A program made the translations under genes and the position numbers. Source: Pseudoxanthomonas beigongshangi (GTDB lineage Bacteria; Pseudomonadota; Gammaproteobacteria; Xanthomonadales; Xanthomonadaceae). Taken from it: 64,000 nucleotides of DNA. The first letter of the stretch is position 1. Every line of letters starts with the position of its first letter. Where the stretch lies: assembly GCF_016820515.1 (NCBI RefSeq), contig NZ_JADHDV010000001.1, positions 124,001 to 188,000 of the forward strand, written 5' to 3'. The notes under the pieces were generated by a model that worked only from the letters and a program-made list of their open reading frames with translations, made no database searches and had not been told where the DNA came from. Below, piece after piece: positions 37,325 to 49,692 of this stretch.

Positions 37325-38107
37325 TCAGCGGCCGGCGAACTGCGGCTTGCGGCGTTCCAGGAACGCGCGCGTGCCTTCGCGCATGTCCTCGGTCGAGAAC
37401 ATCAGGCCGAACTGCGCCGATTCGTACTGCAGGCCTTCCTCGATCGCGCATTCGCCACCGACGTGGATGACGTCCAGGTTGCCGCGCAGCGCCAGCGGCG
37501 CGGCCTGCGCCAACTGTTCGGCCCATTGCGTGGTTTCGGCTTCCAGCGCGTCGGCGGCAACCACCTTGTTGACGATGCCCAACTGGTACGCGCGTTCGGC
37601 GTTGATGGGCGCGCCCAGCAGGCACAGTTCCAGCGTGGCCGCGCGGCCGGCCAGGCGCAGCAGCCGCTGGCTGCCGCCAAAACCGGGGATCAGGCCGAGA
37701 TTGATTTCGGGCTGCCCGACCTTGGCGTTGTCCGAGGCGATGCGCAGGTGGCAGGCCATCGCCAGTTCCAGGCCGCCGCCCAGGGCGAACCCGTTGATCA
37801 TCGCGATCACCGGCTTGGGCAGGGTTTCGATGCGCCGCATCAGGCGTTGGCCGCGCAGGGAGAAGTCGCGCCCCTCGACCGCGCTCAGGGCGGACATCTC
37901 GGCGATGTCCGCGCCTGCCACGAACGCCTTGGGGCCGGCGCCGGTCAGGACCACCACCCGTACCGCCGGGTCCGCCGCCGCCGCTTCGAAGGCCACGAGC
38001 AGGGCGTCCAGGGTGGCCGCGTTGAGCGCGTTCAGTTTGTCCGGGCGGTTGACGGTGATGCGCCGGATGGCGCCCTGGTCGGTGACGGAAACGGGGGTGT
38101 CGGACAT
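37325..38107 (-). CDS. Enoyl-CoA hydratase (crotonase family)
   Basis: A 260-residue crotonase-fold enzyme, likely a short-chain enoyl-CoA hydratase. It has the oxyanion-hole segments AFVAGADIAEM and GFALGGGLELAMACH, and both catalytic Glu positions: the Glu in GGGLELA and the one in GQPEINLGLIPGFGG. This supports hydration of trans-2-enoyl-CoA in fatty-acid or amino-acid breakdown. It is the first gene of a likely three-gene transcript ending with nth, an unusual pairing of beta-oxidation and DNA repair. Confidence 0.92.
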   Translation of the reverse strand: MSDTPVSVTDQGAIRRITVNRPDKLNALNAATLDALLVAFEAAAADPAVRVVVLTGAGPKAFVAGADIAEMSALSAVEGRDFSLRGQRLMRRIETLPKPVIAMINGFALGGGLELAMACHLRIASDNAKVGQPEINLGLIPGFGGSQRLLRLAGRAATLELCLLGAPINAERAYQLGIVNKVVAADALEAETTQWAEQLAQAAPLALRGNLDVIHVGGECAIEEGLQYESAQFGLMFSTEDMREGTRAFLERRKPQFAGR

Positions 38108-38278
38108 GCGCGGGAATCCCGGTAAATTCGTGAATTTTAAGTGAAATTGAACTCTTGGGCCGCCCCGTCGGTCGTAGCCGGCGGTTGTCAGTGGCGGTTA
38201 AGCGCCCTGGCCGCTATCCTAGCGCGTCCATTCGAGGCGGTACGTCCGCCCTGTACCACCACCCTGGAGAAATCGTTG

Positions 38279-38980
38279 ATGAAGTTGCGTTCGTTAGTGG
38301 TCGCTGTCGCGGCATTCGCCATGGCCGGTAGCGCCCTGGCTCAGGACACCACGTCCGAGAAAGGCAAGTTGAGCTATTACTTCGGCTACGACTACGGCAA
38401 CAACCTGGCGGAACTGACCGGTCGCGGCGAGCAGCTCGACATCAACACCGTCATCAAGGGCCTCCAGGATGCGTATGCCAAGAAGCAGCCGGCGCTGACC
38501 GCCGATCAGCTCAAGCCCGCGCTGGAAGCGTTCCAGAAGCGCGAGCAGCAGCGTGCCCAGCAGGCCAAGGCCGAGTACGACAAGGTCGCCGCGGAAAACA
38601 AGACCAAGAGCGATCAGTTCCTGGCCCAGAACAAGGCCAAGCAGGGCGTGCAGTCGCTGCCCAGCGGCGTGCAGTACCGCGTGATCGAAGCCGGCGCCGG
38701 CGCCAAGCCGACCCAGGCCAGCACGGTCAGCCTGGAAGTCGCCGGTCCGTATCCGTTCGGCCAGAAGCCGGCCGAGGCGCGTCCCGCCCAGCAGATGCCG
38801 AACGTGAAGGTCAGCGAGATCGAAATGCAGGCCATGCGCGAAGTGCTGCTGCAGATGCCGTCGGGCGCCAAGTGGGAAGTCGCGCTGCCGCCGGACAAGG
38901 CCTACGGCGCGGATCCGCGCACGGGCTTCCCGCCGAACGTGGCGGTGGTTTTCGAAATCAAGCTGCTCAGCACCAAGTAA
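38279..38980 (+). CDS. Exported FKBP-type peptidyl-prolyl isomerase-like protein
   Basis: A 233-residue exported protein. Signal peptide (MKLRSLVVAVAAFAMAGSAL), FkpA/Mip-like N-terminal dimerisation domain (about 25-125, LSYYFGYDYGNNLA), a charged Lys/Gln helix (about 85-125) and a C-terminal FKBP-like domain (LPSGVQYRVIEAGAGAKP, ending PPNVAVVFEIKLL). The central FKBP active-site region looks diverged, so it may act mainly as a periplasmic chaperone. The ATG at 38279 follows GGAGA. No signal is obvious in the 171-nt upstream gap apart from a TATCCT box (about 38215). Confidence 0.88.
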   Translation: MKLRSLVVAVAAFAMAGSALAQDTTSEKGKLSYYFGYDYGNNLAELTGRGEQLDINTVIKGLQDAYAKKQPALTADQLKPALEAFQKREQQRAQQAKAEYDKVAAENKTKSDQFLAQNKAKQGVQSLPSGVQYRVIEAGAGAKPTQASTVSLEVAGPYPFGQKPAEARPAQQMPNVKVSEIEMQAMREVLLQMPSGAKWEVALPPDKAYGADPRTGFPPNVAVVFEIKLLSTK

Positions 38981-39094
38981 TTCCAGCAGTCGATTTTTCC
39001 CAGCAGTCCCGCTACGCCGGCCCCAGGCCGGCGTAGTGCGTTTTGCGCGGCACGGGCGCGGTTTTCGCGCTAGGCTGCGCAGGTATGAAGGTTC

Positions 39095-39895
39095 ATGAAT
39101 TCCGCTTTTCGCGCCGTGCTTAGCCCGTGCATCGGCGTCTGTACCCTGGGTGACGACGGGCTGTGCGAAGGCTGTCTGCGCACGACCGCCGAGATCGCCC
39201 GCTGGTCCCGAATGAACGATGACGAACGCCTGCGTCTGATGGAAACGGTGCTGCCCGCGCGTGAGCAGGGCAAGCTGCCGTTCGAGCAGCGCCTGCCCGA
39301 GGCCTCGCGCCTGCATCACGTGCTGCACCCGCTGGACCACATACCCACCGCGCGCGGCTGGAACCACGAGGAATTGCTGGACCTGTTGCCGCCGGGCGAA
39401 CCGGCGGAAGCCGCGGTACTGGCCGGCCTGGTGCCGCGCCCGCAGGGCACGCAGGTGATCCTGACCAAGCGGACCGATGGCCTGCGCCACCATGCCGGGC
39501 AGGTGAGCTTTCCCGGGGGCCGCATCGAGGCGGCAGACGCGGGCGTGGTTGCCGCCGCGCTGCGCGAGACCTGGGAGGAACTGGCCATTCCCGCCAGCCA
39601 GATCGCGCCGCTGGGTTTCCTGGATCCCTTCACGACGATCAGCGGTTTCCGGGTGGTGCCGGTGGTCGCGGTGATCGATCCGGCCTACGTCGCCACCCCG
39701 GAACCGGGCGAGGTGGCAGACGTGTTCGAAGTACCGCTCGATTACCTGATGGCGCCGGCCAATCTGCGTCGGGTGGAAGTGGACTATCGCGGCCGTCGCC
39801 GTGCGGTGCTGGAGTACGGTTGGCCCGGCCAGCGCATCTGGGGCGCCACCGCCGCGATCCTGTACAACCTGAGGCAACGACTGGAGGGCGCGTGA
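39095..39895 (+). CDS. DUF1289-Nudix fusion, predicted CoA pyrophosphatase
   Basis: A 266-residue two-domain protein. Residues 10-50 are a DUF1289-type Cys motif (SPCIGVCTLGDDGLCEGC, then RTTAEIARWSRMNDDER), normally a stand-alone small protein. Residues about 95-250 are a Nudix hydrolase of the CoA-pyrophosphatase (NudL) group: the CoA signature LRHHAGQVSFPGG precedes the Nudix box GRIEAADAGVVAAALRETW-EEL. It should cleave CoA or acyl-CoA to acyl-phosphopantetheine and 3',5'-ADP. The fusion may couple Fe-S or Zn binding to hydrolase activity. The stop overlaps the sseA ATG (TGATG). Confidence 0.9.
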   Translation: MNSAFRAVLSPCIGVCTLGDDGLCEGCLRTTAEIARWSRMNDDERLRLMETVLPAREQGKLPFEQRLPEASRLHHVLHPLDHIPTARGWNHEELLDLLPPGEPAEAAVLAGLVPRPQGTQVILTKRTDGLRHHAGQVSFPGGRIEAADAGVVAAALRETWEELAIPASQIAPLGFLDPFTTISGFRVVPVVAVIDPAYVATPEPGEVADVFEVPLDYLMAPANLRRVEVDYRGRRRAVLEYGWPGQRIWGATAAILYNLRQRLEGA

Positions 39896-40749
39896 TGCAC
39901 TGGACGACGCTGGTGGACGTGGATGCATTGGCCGCGGCGCTGGACGATCCCGGCCTGCGGATCGTCGACGCGCGCTTTGCCCTGATGGATCCCGGCGCCG
40001 GTCGAACGGCGTACGCGGAGTCGCATCTGCCAGGCGCGGTGCATGCCGATCTCAACGAAGATCTGTCCGATCTGTCGCGTTCCGGCCTGGGCCGGCATCC
40101 GCTGCCGGAAGATGCCGCTTTTGCCCGACGCCTCGGCGAGTGGGGCATCGGGCCCCAACATCAGGTCGTGGTGTACGACGCCGGTGACGGCAGCATGGCC
40201 GCCGCGCGGCTGTGGTGGATGCTGAGGCTGCTGGGCCACCGTCAGGTGGCGGTGCTCGATGGCGGCCTCGCCGCGTGGCGCGCGCGCGGCTTGTCGGAGA
40301 CCGCGGAACCACCCCGGATCAACGCCCTCCCGGCGTATCCCGCCGGATTCGATGCGCGGCTCATCGCCGACGCCGACGAAGTGCGCCGGCGCCTCGACGA
40401 GGACAGTGGCTGGTTGGTCGACGCCCGCGCGCCCGAGCGTTTCCGTGGCGAGGTTGAGCCCATCGATCCGGTGGCCGGCCACGTGCCCGGCGCGCTCAAT
40501 CGTCCTTTCGGCGCCAACCTGCGCGACGGCAAGTTCAAACCCGCCGCGGAACTGCATGCCGAACTGGCGCCGATGCTGGCCGGAAGGCGGCCGGATGATC
40601 TGGTGCTCATGTGTGGTTCCGGCGTGACCGCCTGCCACCTGCTGCTGGCGTTCGAACACGCCGGCCTGTCGGGCGCGCGCGTTTACGCGGGTTCCTGGAG
40701 CGGCTGGATCGCCGATCCGGCGCGTCCGGTCGAACGCGGCGCGCGCTGA
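39895..40749 (+). CDS. sseA: 3-mercaptopyruvate sulfurtransferase (rhodanese family)
   Basis: Two-rhodanese-domain sulfurtransferase, 284 residues. The inactive N-terminal domain has the linker motif DLSDLSRSGLGRHPLP. The C-terminal domain carries the catalytic loop MCGSGVTACHL (about 239-249) with the persulfide-forming Cys; the CGSGVTA loop is the form found in 3-mercaptopyruvate sulfurtransferases. The ATG at 39895 overlaps the stop of the Nudix gene (TGATG), so the pair is translationally coupled. Confidence 0.93.
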   Translation: MHWTTLVDVDALAAALDDPGLRIVDARFALMDPGAGRTAYAESHLPGAVHADLNEDLSDLSRSGLGRHPLPEDAAFARRLGEWGIGPQHQVVVYDAGDGSMAAARLWWMLRLLGHRQVAVLDGGLAAWRARGLSETAEPPRINALPAYPAGFDARLIADADEVRRRLDEDSGWLVDARAPERFRGEVEPIDPVAGHVPGALNRPFGANLRDGKFKPAAELHAELAPMLAGRRPDDLVLMCGSGVTACHLLLAFEHAGLSGARVYAGSWSGWIADPARPVERGAR

Positions 40750-40802
40750 CGCCGCTGTCGGCATCATTCCGGCGTCATCGTTCCCTCCGAAGTCGCGTTC
40801 AC

Positions 40803-40820
40803 CGTCATCGCCCTGTAACC
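40803..40820 (+). promoter_or_regulatory. Candidate Pho box upstream of the phosphate-binding/OmpA fusion gene
   Basis: CCGTCAT-CGCC-CTGTAAC has the 7-4-7 direct-repeat spacing and nearly the same second half as the pstS1 box. It lies 40-58 nt before the ATG. GCGTCAT and GCATCAT elements farther upstream (about 40762-40779) may extend it. Confidence 0.6.
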
Positions 40821-40860
40821 GGACGCGGTCACTCTGCCGCGCTTCATAGGGGGATGATCG

Positions 40861-42198
40861 ATGCTGCACCGTTTGCCGCGCGTCGCACTGGCGATGTGCC
40901 TGTTGTTGCCGGCCTGTCTGCCGGCGTCCGCGCAGGATGATGGCTCCGCCGAGCGTCTGCGCATCCATGGCTCCAATACGCTGGGCGACGCGCTGGTCCC
41001 GGCGATGGTCGAATCCTGGCTGCATCACATCGGCTATACCGGAATCCGCCGCAAGGCCGTATCCGCGCAGCAGACCGAGATCCGCGCGACCCGCGACGGG
41101 ATGCCGCTGATCGTGGAAATCGGCAAGCGCGGCTCGGCGGCGGGGTTCAGCGATCTGGTCGAGGGGAACGCCGAGATCGCGATGCTGGCGCGCGCGCCGG
41201 ACGCGGCGGAACGCGAGGCCGCCTGGCAATTGGGGGACCTCGAATCGCCGGATCAGGAATTCGTCGTCGCCGTCGACGGCCTGGCGGTGGTGGTCAATGA
41301 GCGGAATCCGGTCCGCCGCCTGTCGGTCGCGCAGTTGCGCGAGCTGGTCACCGGTCGCATCGGCGACTGGTCCGGGCTCGGGGGACGCAACGCGCCGATC
41401 CACCTGCATCTGGCGCGCGCGCCCAGCGGCAACCGCGATTTCCTGCGCGAGCGTGTGCTGGGGGCGGCGCCGGCGGCCGCGAACGCGCAGACGCATGCGA
41501 CCCTGGCGCAGGCCGCGCGCGCGGTCGCGGCGGATCCGGATGCGGTCGCGGTGGTTGGGGTGGCCAGCGCGATCCCGCGCGGCACCCGCACGCTCGCCAT
41601 CGCCGATGGCGGCCTGGCCATCCTGCCGACCCGGATCAACGTGATGAGCGAGGACTATCCGCTCGTGCGGCGCTACCGGCTCTACGGGGGGCCGCTGATG
41701 TCGGCGCTGGGTCGCAGCTTCGCCCAGTACAGCGTCGGCCGCGAAGCGCAGAAGGCGGTGGAACGGGCGGGATTCCTGGCGATGACGCTGCGCCCGGCAA
41801 GCCAGCCGCGCGCGCCGGATGCCGCGCAACCCTACGGGCAGGCGGTGGCCGGCACCGAGCGCCTGCCGCTGAGCCTGCGCTTCAACGCGGCGTCGCTGAC
41901 CACATTCTTCGACAGCCGGGGTGCGAATGATCTGGAACGCCTGATCGCCTACATGCGGCTACCGCAGAACCAGGGACGCCAGGTCACGGTGGTGGGCTTC
42001 TCGCACGACGATGGCAGCAACCGCCTGATCGCCACCGTGCGCAGCAACCAGCATGCCGACACGGTGGCCGACCATCTGGTCAAGCAGGGCATTCCGGTGC
42101 AGCGATCCATCGGCATGGGCGCCACCCGTGCGCTGGGCGGCGGCGCCGACGCCGGCACGCGTTATCGAAACGAGCGCGTGGAAGTGTGGGTGAGATGA
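40861..42198 (+). CDS. PstS-like binding domain fused to OmpA-type C-terminal domain
   Basis: A 445-residue exported protein. The signal peptide ends PASAQ. Residues about 30-310 form a type 2 periplasmic-binding fold with PstS-like features (RIHGSNTLGDALVPAMVESW, GFSDLVEGNAEIAMLAR, ARAPSGNRDFLRE). Residues about 325-445 are an OmpA/MotB-like peptidoglycan-binding domain (SLTTFFDSRGANDL, VTVVGFSHDDGS, RYRNERVEVWVR). It may hold a phosphate-binding domain near the cell wall. The Pho box upstream ties it to phosphate starvation. The ligand is inferred, not shown. Confidence 0.87.
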   Translation: MLHRLPRVALAMCLLLPACLPASAQDDGSAERLRIHGSNTLGDALVPAMVESWLHHIGYTGIRRKAVSAQQTEIRATRDGMPLIVEIGKRGSAAGFSDLVEGNAEIAMLARAPDAAEREAAWQLGDLESPDQEFVVAVDGLAVVVNERNPVRRLSVAQLRELVTGRIGDWSGLGGRNAPIHLHLARAPSGNRDFLRERVLGAAPAAANAQTHATLAQAARAVAADPDAVAVVGVASAIPRGTRTLAIADGGLAILPTRINVMSEDYPLVRRYRLYGGPLMSALGRSFAQYSVGREAQKAVERAGFLAMTLRPASQPRAPDAAQPYGQAVAGTERLPLSLRFNAASLTTFFDSRGANDLERLIAYMRLPQNQGRQVTVVGFSHDDGSNRLIATVRSNQHADTVADHLVKQGIPVQRSIGMGATRALGGGADAGTRYRNERVEVWVR

Positions 42199-42217
42199 GC
42201 CAACCGATGACCCCGGC

Positions 42218-42520
42218 TCAACCGGGCCGGGTCGGCTCGCTCGCCTCGATGCCCACCACGGTGTGCCAGCGACGGATGCGCCATCGCGTGACGATACCGT
42301 TGCGGACATAGGGATCGGCGGCAACGAACGCTTCCACCGGCGCGGACGAGTCGCAGCGGAACACCATCACCGCCATGTCCAGTGGATCGTCGACCGCGCC
42401 GCCCAACTGCATTTCCCCGCGCGCCTGGGATTCCCAGGCCAGGCGCAAATGTTCGTCTCGGAACTGCCCGCGCCGCTGTGCATAGTCGGGCGCGTAGTCG
42501 TAACAGAGCAGGAAATGCAT
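42218..42520 (-). CDS. YciI-family protein
   Basis: A 100-residue YciI-like protein (MHFLLCYDYAPDYAQRRGQF, then HLRLAWESQARGEMQLGGAV and ADPYVRNGIVTRWRIRRW), a ferredoxin-like dimeric alpha-beta fold. Family members have a conserved His-Asp pair, but cellular roles are mostly unknown. It starts 17 nt after the crotonase stop and is probably cotranscribed. The ATG at 42520 is chosen because the family N terminus begins there. Confidence 0.9.
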   Translation of the reverse strand: MHFLLCYDYAPDYAQRRGQFRDEHLRLAWESQARGEMQLGGAVDDPLDMAVMVFRCDSSAPVEAFVAADPYVRNGIVTRWRIRRWHTVVGIEASEPTRPG

Positions 42521-42537
42521 GGACGCCTCGCGCGGCG

Positions 42538-43314
42538 TTACTTCTTCAGCTTGTCCACCAGCGCCTTCAGCGCGGTCTGGGTGTCGGGCGCGTCCCAGGC
42601 GTCGATGAAGCGGTCCAGCTGGATGAACTCCGGTGACATCGCTTCCACCACGTCGCGGCGGGCGATGGCACGGGTCTGCAGCATCGGGTGGTGGGGCAGG
42701 CGCAGCAGGTTCTCCAGCCAGGCCAGCGCACGCGCATCGACCTGCTCCTGATCGGCCAGTTCGTCCACCAGCCCCAGTTCCAGCGCACGCTCGGCCGGCA
42801 CCATCTCGCCGGCCACCAGCAGGCGTTCGGCGCGATGCGGGCCGACCAGTCGCCGCATCAGCCGCTGGATGCCTTCCGGCGCGACCAGGCCGACCTGGGT
42901 TTCGTTGAGGCCGATGCCGAAGGGACGCGCGGGATCCACGCTGCGGGCCATCACCCGGTAGTCGCAGCACAGCGCCAGCACGCAGCCGCCCGCGGGCGCG
43001 TGACCGCCGATGGCCGCCACCACCGGCACCCGCGAATCGGCCAGCGCGCGCGCCGCGCCGAAGAACGCCTGCCAGGCGTCCATCAGCGCGTGCCGGTTCT
43101 CGCCCAGCGACAGCAGGTAGGGCACATCCATGCCGGCGGAGAAGATCTTCGGGTTGCCGGCCAGCACGATGCCGCGCACGCCATCGCCCACGGCGGTATC
43201 GACCGCGTGGATCAGGGCGCGGCACAGTTCGGTGTTGAGGGCGTTGACCGGCGGACGCGCCAGCCGGATCTCGCGGACGCTGCCATGGTCCCGGGTTTCA
43301 ATCAACGAGGACAT
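42538..43314 (-). CDS. Crotonase-family protein, predicted enoyl-CoA isomerase
   Basis: A 258-residue crotonase-fold protein. The oxyanion segments IFSAGMDVPYLL and GHAPAGGCVLALCC are present. The position of the first hydratase Glu (GGGLE in the paralogue at 37325-38107) is Val here, while the second Glu is kept in GLNETQVGLVAPEG. A single catalytic Glu is the pattern of delta3-delta2-enoyl-CoA isomerases rather than hydratases, so an isomerase is the better guess. The substrate is unknown. The YciI gene follows at 17 nt. Confidence 0.87.
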   Translation of the reverse strand: MSSLIETRDHGSVREIRLARPPVNALNTELCRALIHAVDTAVGDGVRGIVLAGNPKIFSAGMDVPYLLSLGENRHALMDAWQAFFGAARALADSRVPVVAAIGGHAPAGGCVLALCCDYRVMARSVDPARPFGIGLNETQVGLVAPEGIQRLMRRLVGPHRAERLLVAGEMVPAERALELGLVDELADQEQVDARALAWLENLLRLPHHPMLQTRAIARRDVVEAMSPEFIQLDRFIDAWDAPDTQTALKALVDKLKK

Positions 43315-43340
43315 TCATCTGCTCCAAGGGCGTGTGGGCC

Positions 43341-43346
43341 TATGAT
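43341..43346 (+). promoter_or_regulatory. Candidate -10 box of the PCuAC gene (leaderless type)
   Basis: TATGAT is followed by six nt (AGGCGC) and then the ATG at 43353, with no Shine-Dalgarno, so the transcript may start at the ATG. Confidence 0.5.
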
Positions 43347-43352
43347 AGGCGC

Positions 43353-43799
43353 ATGAATCGCCGCCTTGTATCCGCTCTCGTCCCCGTCGCGCTGCTGGCC
43401 GGCAGCGTCTCCGCCCATGCCGCCGAGTGCCTGCCCACGGCCCGCCAGGCGTGGATACGGCTGCCGCCATCGCCGGCCATGCCGATGATGGCCGGCTTCC
43501 TTCGCATCGATAACACCTGCGCCAAGGCGGTGGAAGTCGCCGGCGCCGACAGCCTGGCCTTCGCCGAGGTGTCGCTGCATGAATCGCGGCAGGTCGATGG
43601 CGTCAACAAGATGCGCGAACTGGAAACCCTGCCGGTCGCCGCCGGCAAATCGGTCGAGTTCAAGCCCGGTGGCCTGCACCTGATGCTGTACAAGCCCTAC
43701 GCCCCGGTGAAGGAAGGCGACAAGCCGGTGATCACGCTCAAGCTGAAGGACGGCCGCAGCCTGCCGGTGACCTTCGAGGTGCGCAGGACGGCGCCGTAG
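43353..43799 (+). CDS. Periplasmic copper chaperone PCuAC
   Basis: A 148-residue exported protein of the PCuA(C) family, which carries Cu(I) in the periplasm, usually to the Cu(A) or Cu(B) sites of cytochrome oxidase. The signal peptide ends VSAHA. The copper motif H-x10-M-x21-H-x-M is exact (H in SLHES, M in NKMREL, H and M in GGLHLML). No SCO or oxidase gene is adjacent. The ATG at 43353 lies 6 nt after a TATGAT box. It converges on the thioesterase gene across a perfect inverted repeat. Confidence 0.95.
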   Translation: MNRRLVSALVPVALLAGSVSAHAAECLPTARQAWIRLPPSPAMPMMAGFLRIDNTCAKAVEVAGADSLAFAEVSLHESRQVDGVNKMRELETLPVAAGKSVEFKPGGLHLMLYKPYAPVKEGDKPVITLKLKDGRSLPVTFEVRRTAP

Positions 43800-43827
43800 C
43801 CTGTCCGTTTCGAAGCCAAGGGCAGCT

Positions 43828-43898
43828 TGTGGGAGCGACGTCAGTCGCGATGCTTTCCGATCCGGCAAAGAGCATTCGCGACTGACGTCGCTCCCACA
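43828..43898. repeat. Perfect 23-bp GGGAGCG inverted repeat at convergent gene ends
   Basis: The 23-bp arm starting TGTGGGAGCGACGTCAG (43828-43850) and its exact inverted copy (43876-43898) flank a 25-nt loop. It sits between the convergent PCuAC and thioesterase genes, where it can form a strong stem in either transcript. Confidence 0.92.
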
Positions 43899-43916
43899 GG
43901 GACGAACCTGACGTCG

Positions 43917-44332
43917 TCAAACGGACGCGTTGCGCACGGCGTCCGGCAGCGGCGCGCTCTTGCCTGTGTGGGTATCCATCCACACCACCACGACGTTGCC
44001 GTCGCAGTACAGCGCGCCGTTCTGGTCGACGATGCGATGACCGATGGTGACGCTGCTAGTGCCCAGCCGATCCACGTACAGTTCTACCAGGATGTCGTTC
44101 GGCCAGGTCAACGGACGGCGGTAGTTGATGTTGTTGGCGGCGACCACGGGCGCGATGCGATCGGTCATCGAGACGCCCGGAATGTCGAGGATCCAGCGTA
44201 CGCGCGCTTCTTCCAGATAGGACACGTACTTGGCGTTGTTGACGTGACCCATGCTGTCCATGTCGCGCCAGCGCACGCTGATCGGAATCGCCGCCAGCAT
44301 CTTGCGGTCGGGGGAACTCTCGGGCGTCGAGG

Positions 44333-44336
<4 letters not shown>
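43917..44336 (-). CDS. Hotdog-fold acyl-CoA thioesterase (YbgC/4HBT type)
   Basis: A 139-residue 4HBT-family hotdog protein. The active-site signature [20 protein letters not shown] (about 22-41) has the catalytic Asp of [10 protein letters not shown]. It should hydrolyse an acyl-CoA or acyl-ACP thioester; the substrate is unknown. The ATG overlaps the uvrA stop as ATGA, indicating cotranscription with uvrA. Confidence 0.92.
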
Positions 44337-47257
<2,921 letters not shown>

Positions 47258-47542
47258 GCCGTGGGGTGGCCTGTTCAGAAGGGAGGGAAGGGCTCCGGAT
47301 CCGCCGGCGCGACCCGGTCGCGCCGGCGAATCGCCCAGCGTAGCGATTCCGGTATTTGGGGGCAAATCGCCGCCAGCAAAGGCCTGGCAGCGGACGCCGA
47401 GGGCGCCCGCTGCGCTCCCGTTCACGCCGTTGCCGGCCCGGCTGGCGGGCCCTTCCGGGCAGTGGAACCCGGTGGCGTCTCAGGGCCTGCGACCCGGGCA
47501 CGCCGGGCCACGGAGCCACCGGGCGGGCGGGAAGGGGGTGAC

Positions 47543-47572
47543 TTGACTCTAAGCTGCTGAAAGCCCTACAAT
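47543..47572 (+). promoter_or_regulatory. rplU-rpmA promoter (sigma70 type)
   Basis: TTGACT at 47543-47548 and TACAAT at 47567-47572, 18 nt apart, are the strongest promoter-like sequence in the 380-nt uvrA-rplU gap. The rest of that gap shows GC-rich sequence without a recognisable gene. Confidence 0.75.
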
Positions 47573-47637
47573 TCCGCTTCTGACCGCCCTCGATGGTGGT
47601 CGGGTTCAAGAGAATAACTACAGAAGAGGATTCACCA

Positions 47638-47946
47638 ATGTACGCAGTTCTGGTCACTGGCGGTAAGCAATACCGCGTGATGAAGGGCGAGACTCTGCGC
47701 GTCGAGAAGCTCGATGCGGAAGCCGGTAAGGAAGTCACGTTCGACAACATCCTGATGCTGGGCGACGGCGAAAGCGTCACCCTGGGCGACGCGCTGAAGA
47801 GCGCGAGCGTCTCGGCCAAGATCGTCGGCCACGGCCGCGCCGACAAGGTCCGCATCATCAAGTTCCGCCGCCGCAAGCACCACATGAAGCGCCAGGGTCA
47901 CCGGCAGCATTACACCGAAATCGAAATCACCGGCATCAACAAGTAA
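47638..47946 (+). CDS. rplU: 50S ribosomal protein L21
   Basis: L21, 102 residues, a small beta-barrel protein that binds 23S rRNA. It begins [14 protein letters not shown] and has the basic [19 protein letters not shown] loop. The ATG at 47638 follows GAGGA. First gene of rplU-rpmA-obgE, the standard order. Confidence 0.98.
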   Translation: MYAVLVTGGKQYRVMKGETLRVEKLDAEAGKEVTFDNILMLGDGESVTLGDALKSASVSAKIVGHGRADKVRIIKFRRRKHHMKRQGHRQHYTEIEITGINK

Positions 47947-47958
47947 GGAGAATCAGTC

Positions 47959-48219
47959 ATGGCACATAAAAAGGGCGTAGGCTCATCGCGCAACGGCCGC
48001 GACTCCAATCCGAAGATGCTGGGCGTGAAGGTCTATGGTGGCCAGGCGATCGACGCCGGCAACATCATCGTCCGTCAGCGTGGCACCCAGTTCCATCCGG
48101 GTTCGGGCGTCGGCCTGGGTCGCGATCACACGCTGTTCGCGCTGGTCGATGGCAAGGTCGAGTTCTCGATCAAGGGCCCGAAGAAGCGCCGCACCGTCAG
48201 CGTGGTCACGGAAGCCTGA
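47959..48219 (+). CDS. rpmA: 50S ribosomal protein L27
   Basis: L27, 86 residues, located near the peptidyl-transferase centre. It begins [20 protein letters not shown] with the GGQ-region segment [18 protein letters not shown]. It begins 12 nt after rplU with AAGGAG upstream and is followed by a terminator. Confidence 0.98.
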   Translation: MAHKKGVGSSRNGRDSNPKMLGVKVYGGQAIDAGNIIVRQRGTQFHPGSGVGLGRDHTLFALVDGKVEFSIKGPKKRRTVSVVTEA

Positions 48220-48243
48220 GGCTCCGCGCACACGTAGCGAAGG

Positions 48244-48271
48244 GCCCCGCCGCGTGCGGGGCTTTTCGTTT
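48244..48271 (+). terminator. Intrinsic terminator of rplU-rpmA
   Basis: A perfect 7-bp stem GCCCCGC / GCGGGGC with a 5-nt loop is followed by TTTTCGTTT. Some read-through to obgE is possible because no strong obgE promoter is evident. Confidence 0.9.
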
Positions 48272-48276
48272 CAGGG

Positions 48277-49692
<1,416 letters not shown>

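Noticed and set aside
47258-47637. LexA/SOS box searched for upstream of uvrA
   Set aside because: No match to a Xanthomonad-type or E. coli-type LexA palindrome could be seen in the 380-nt gap.
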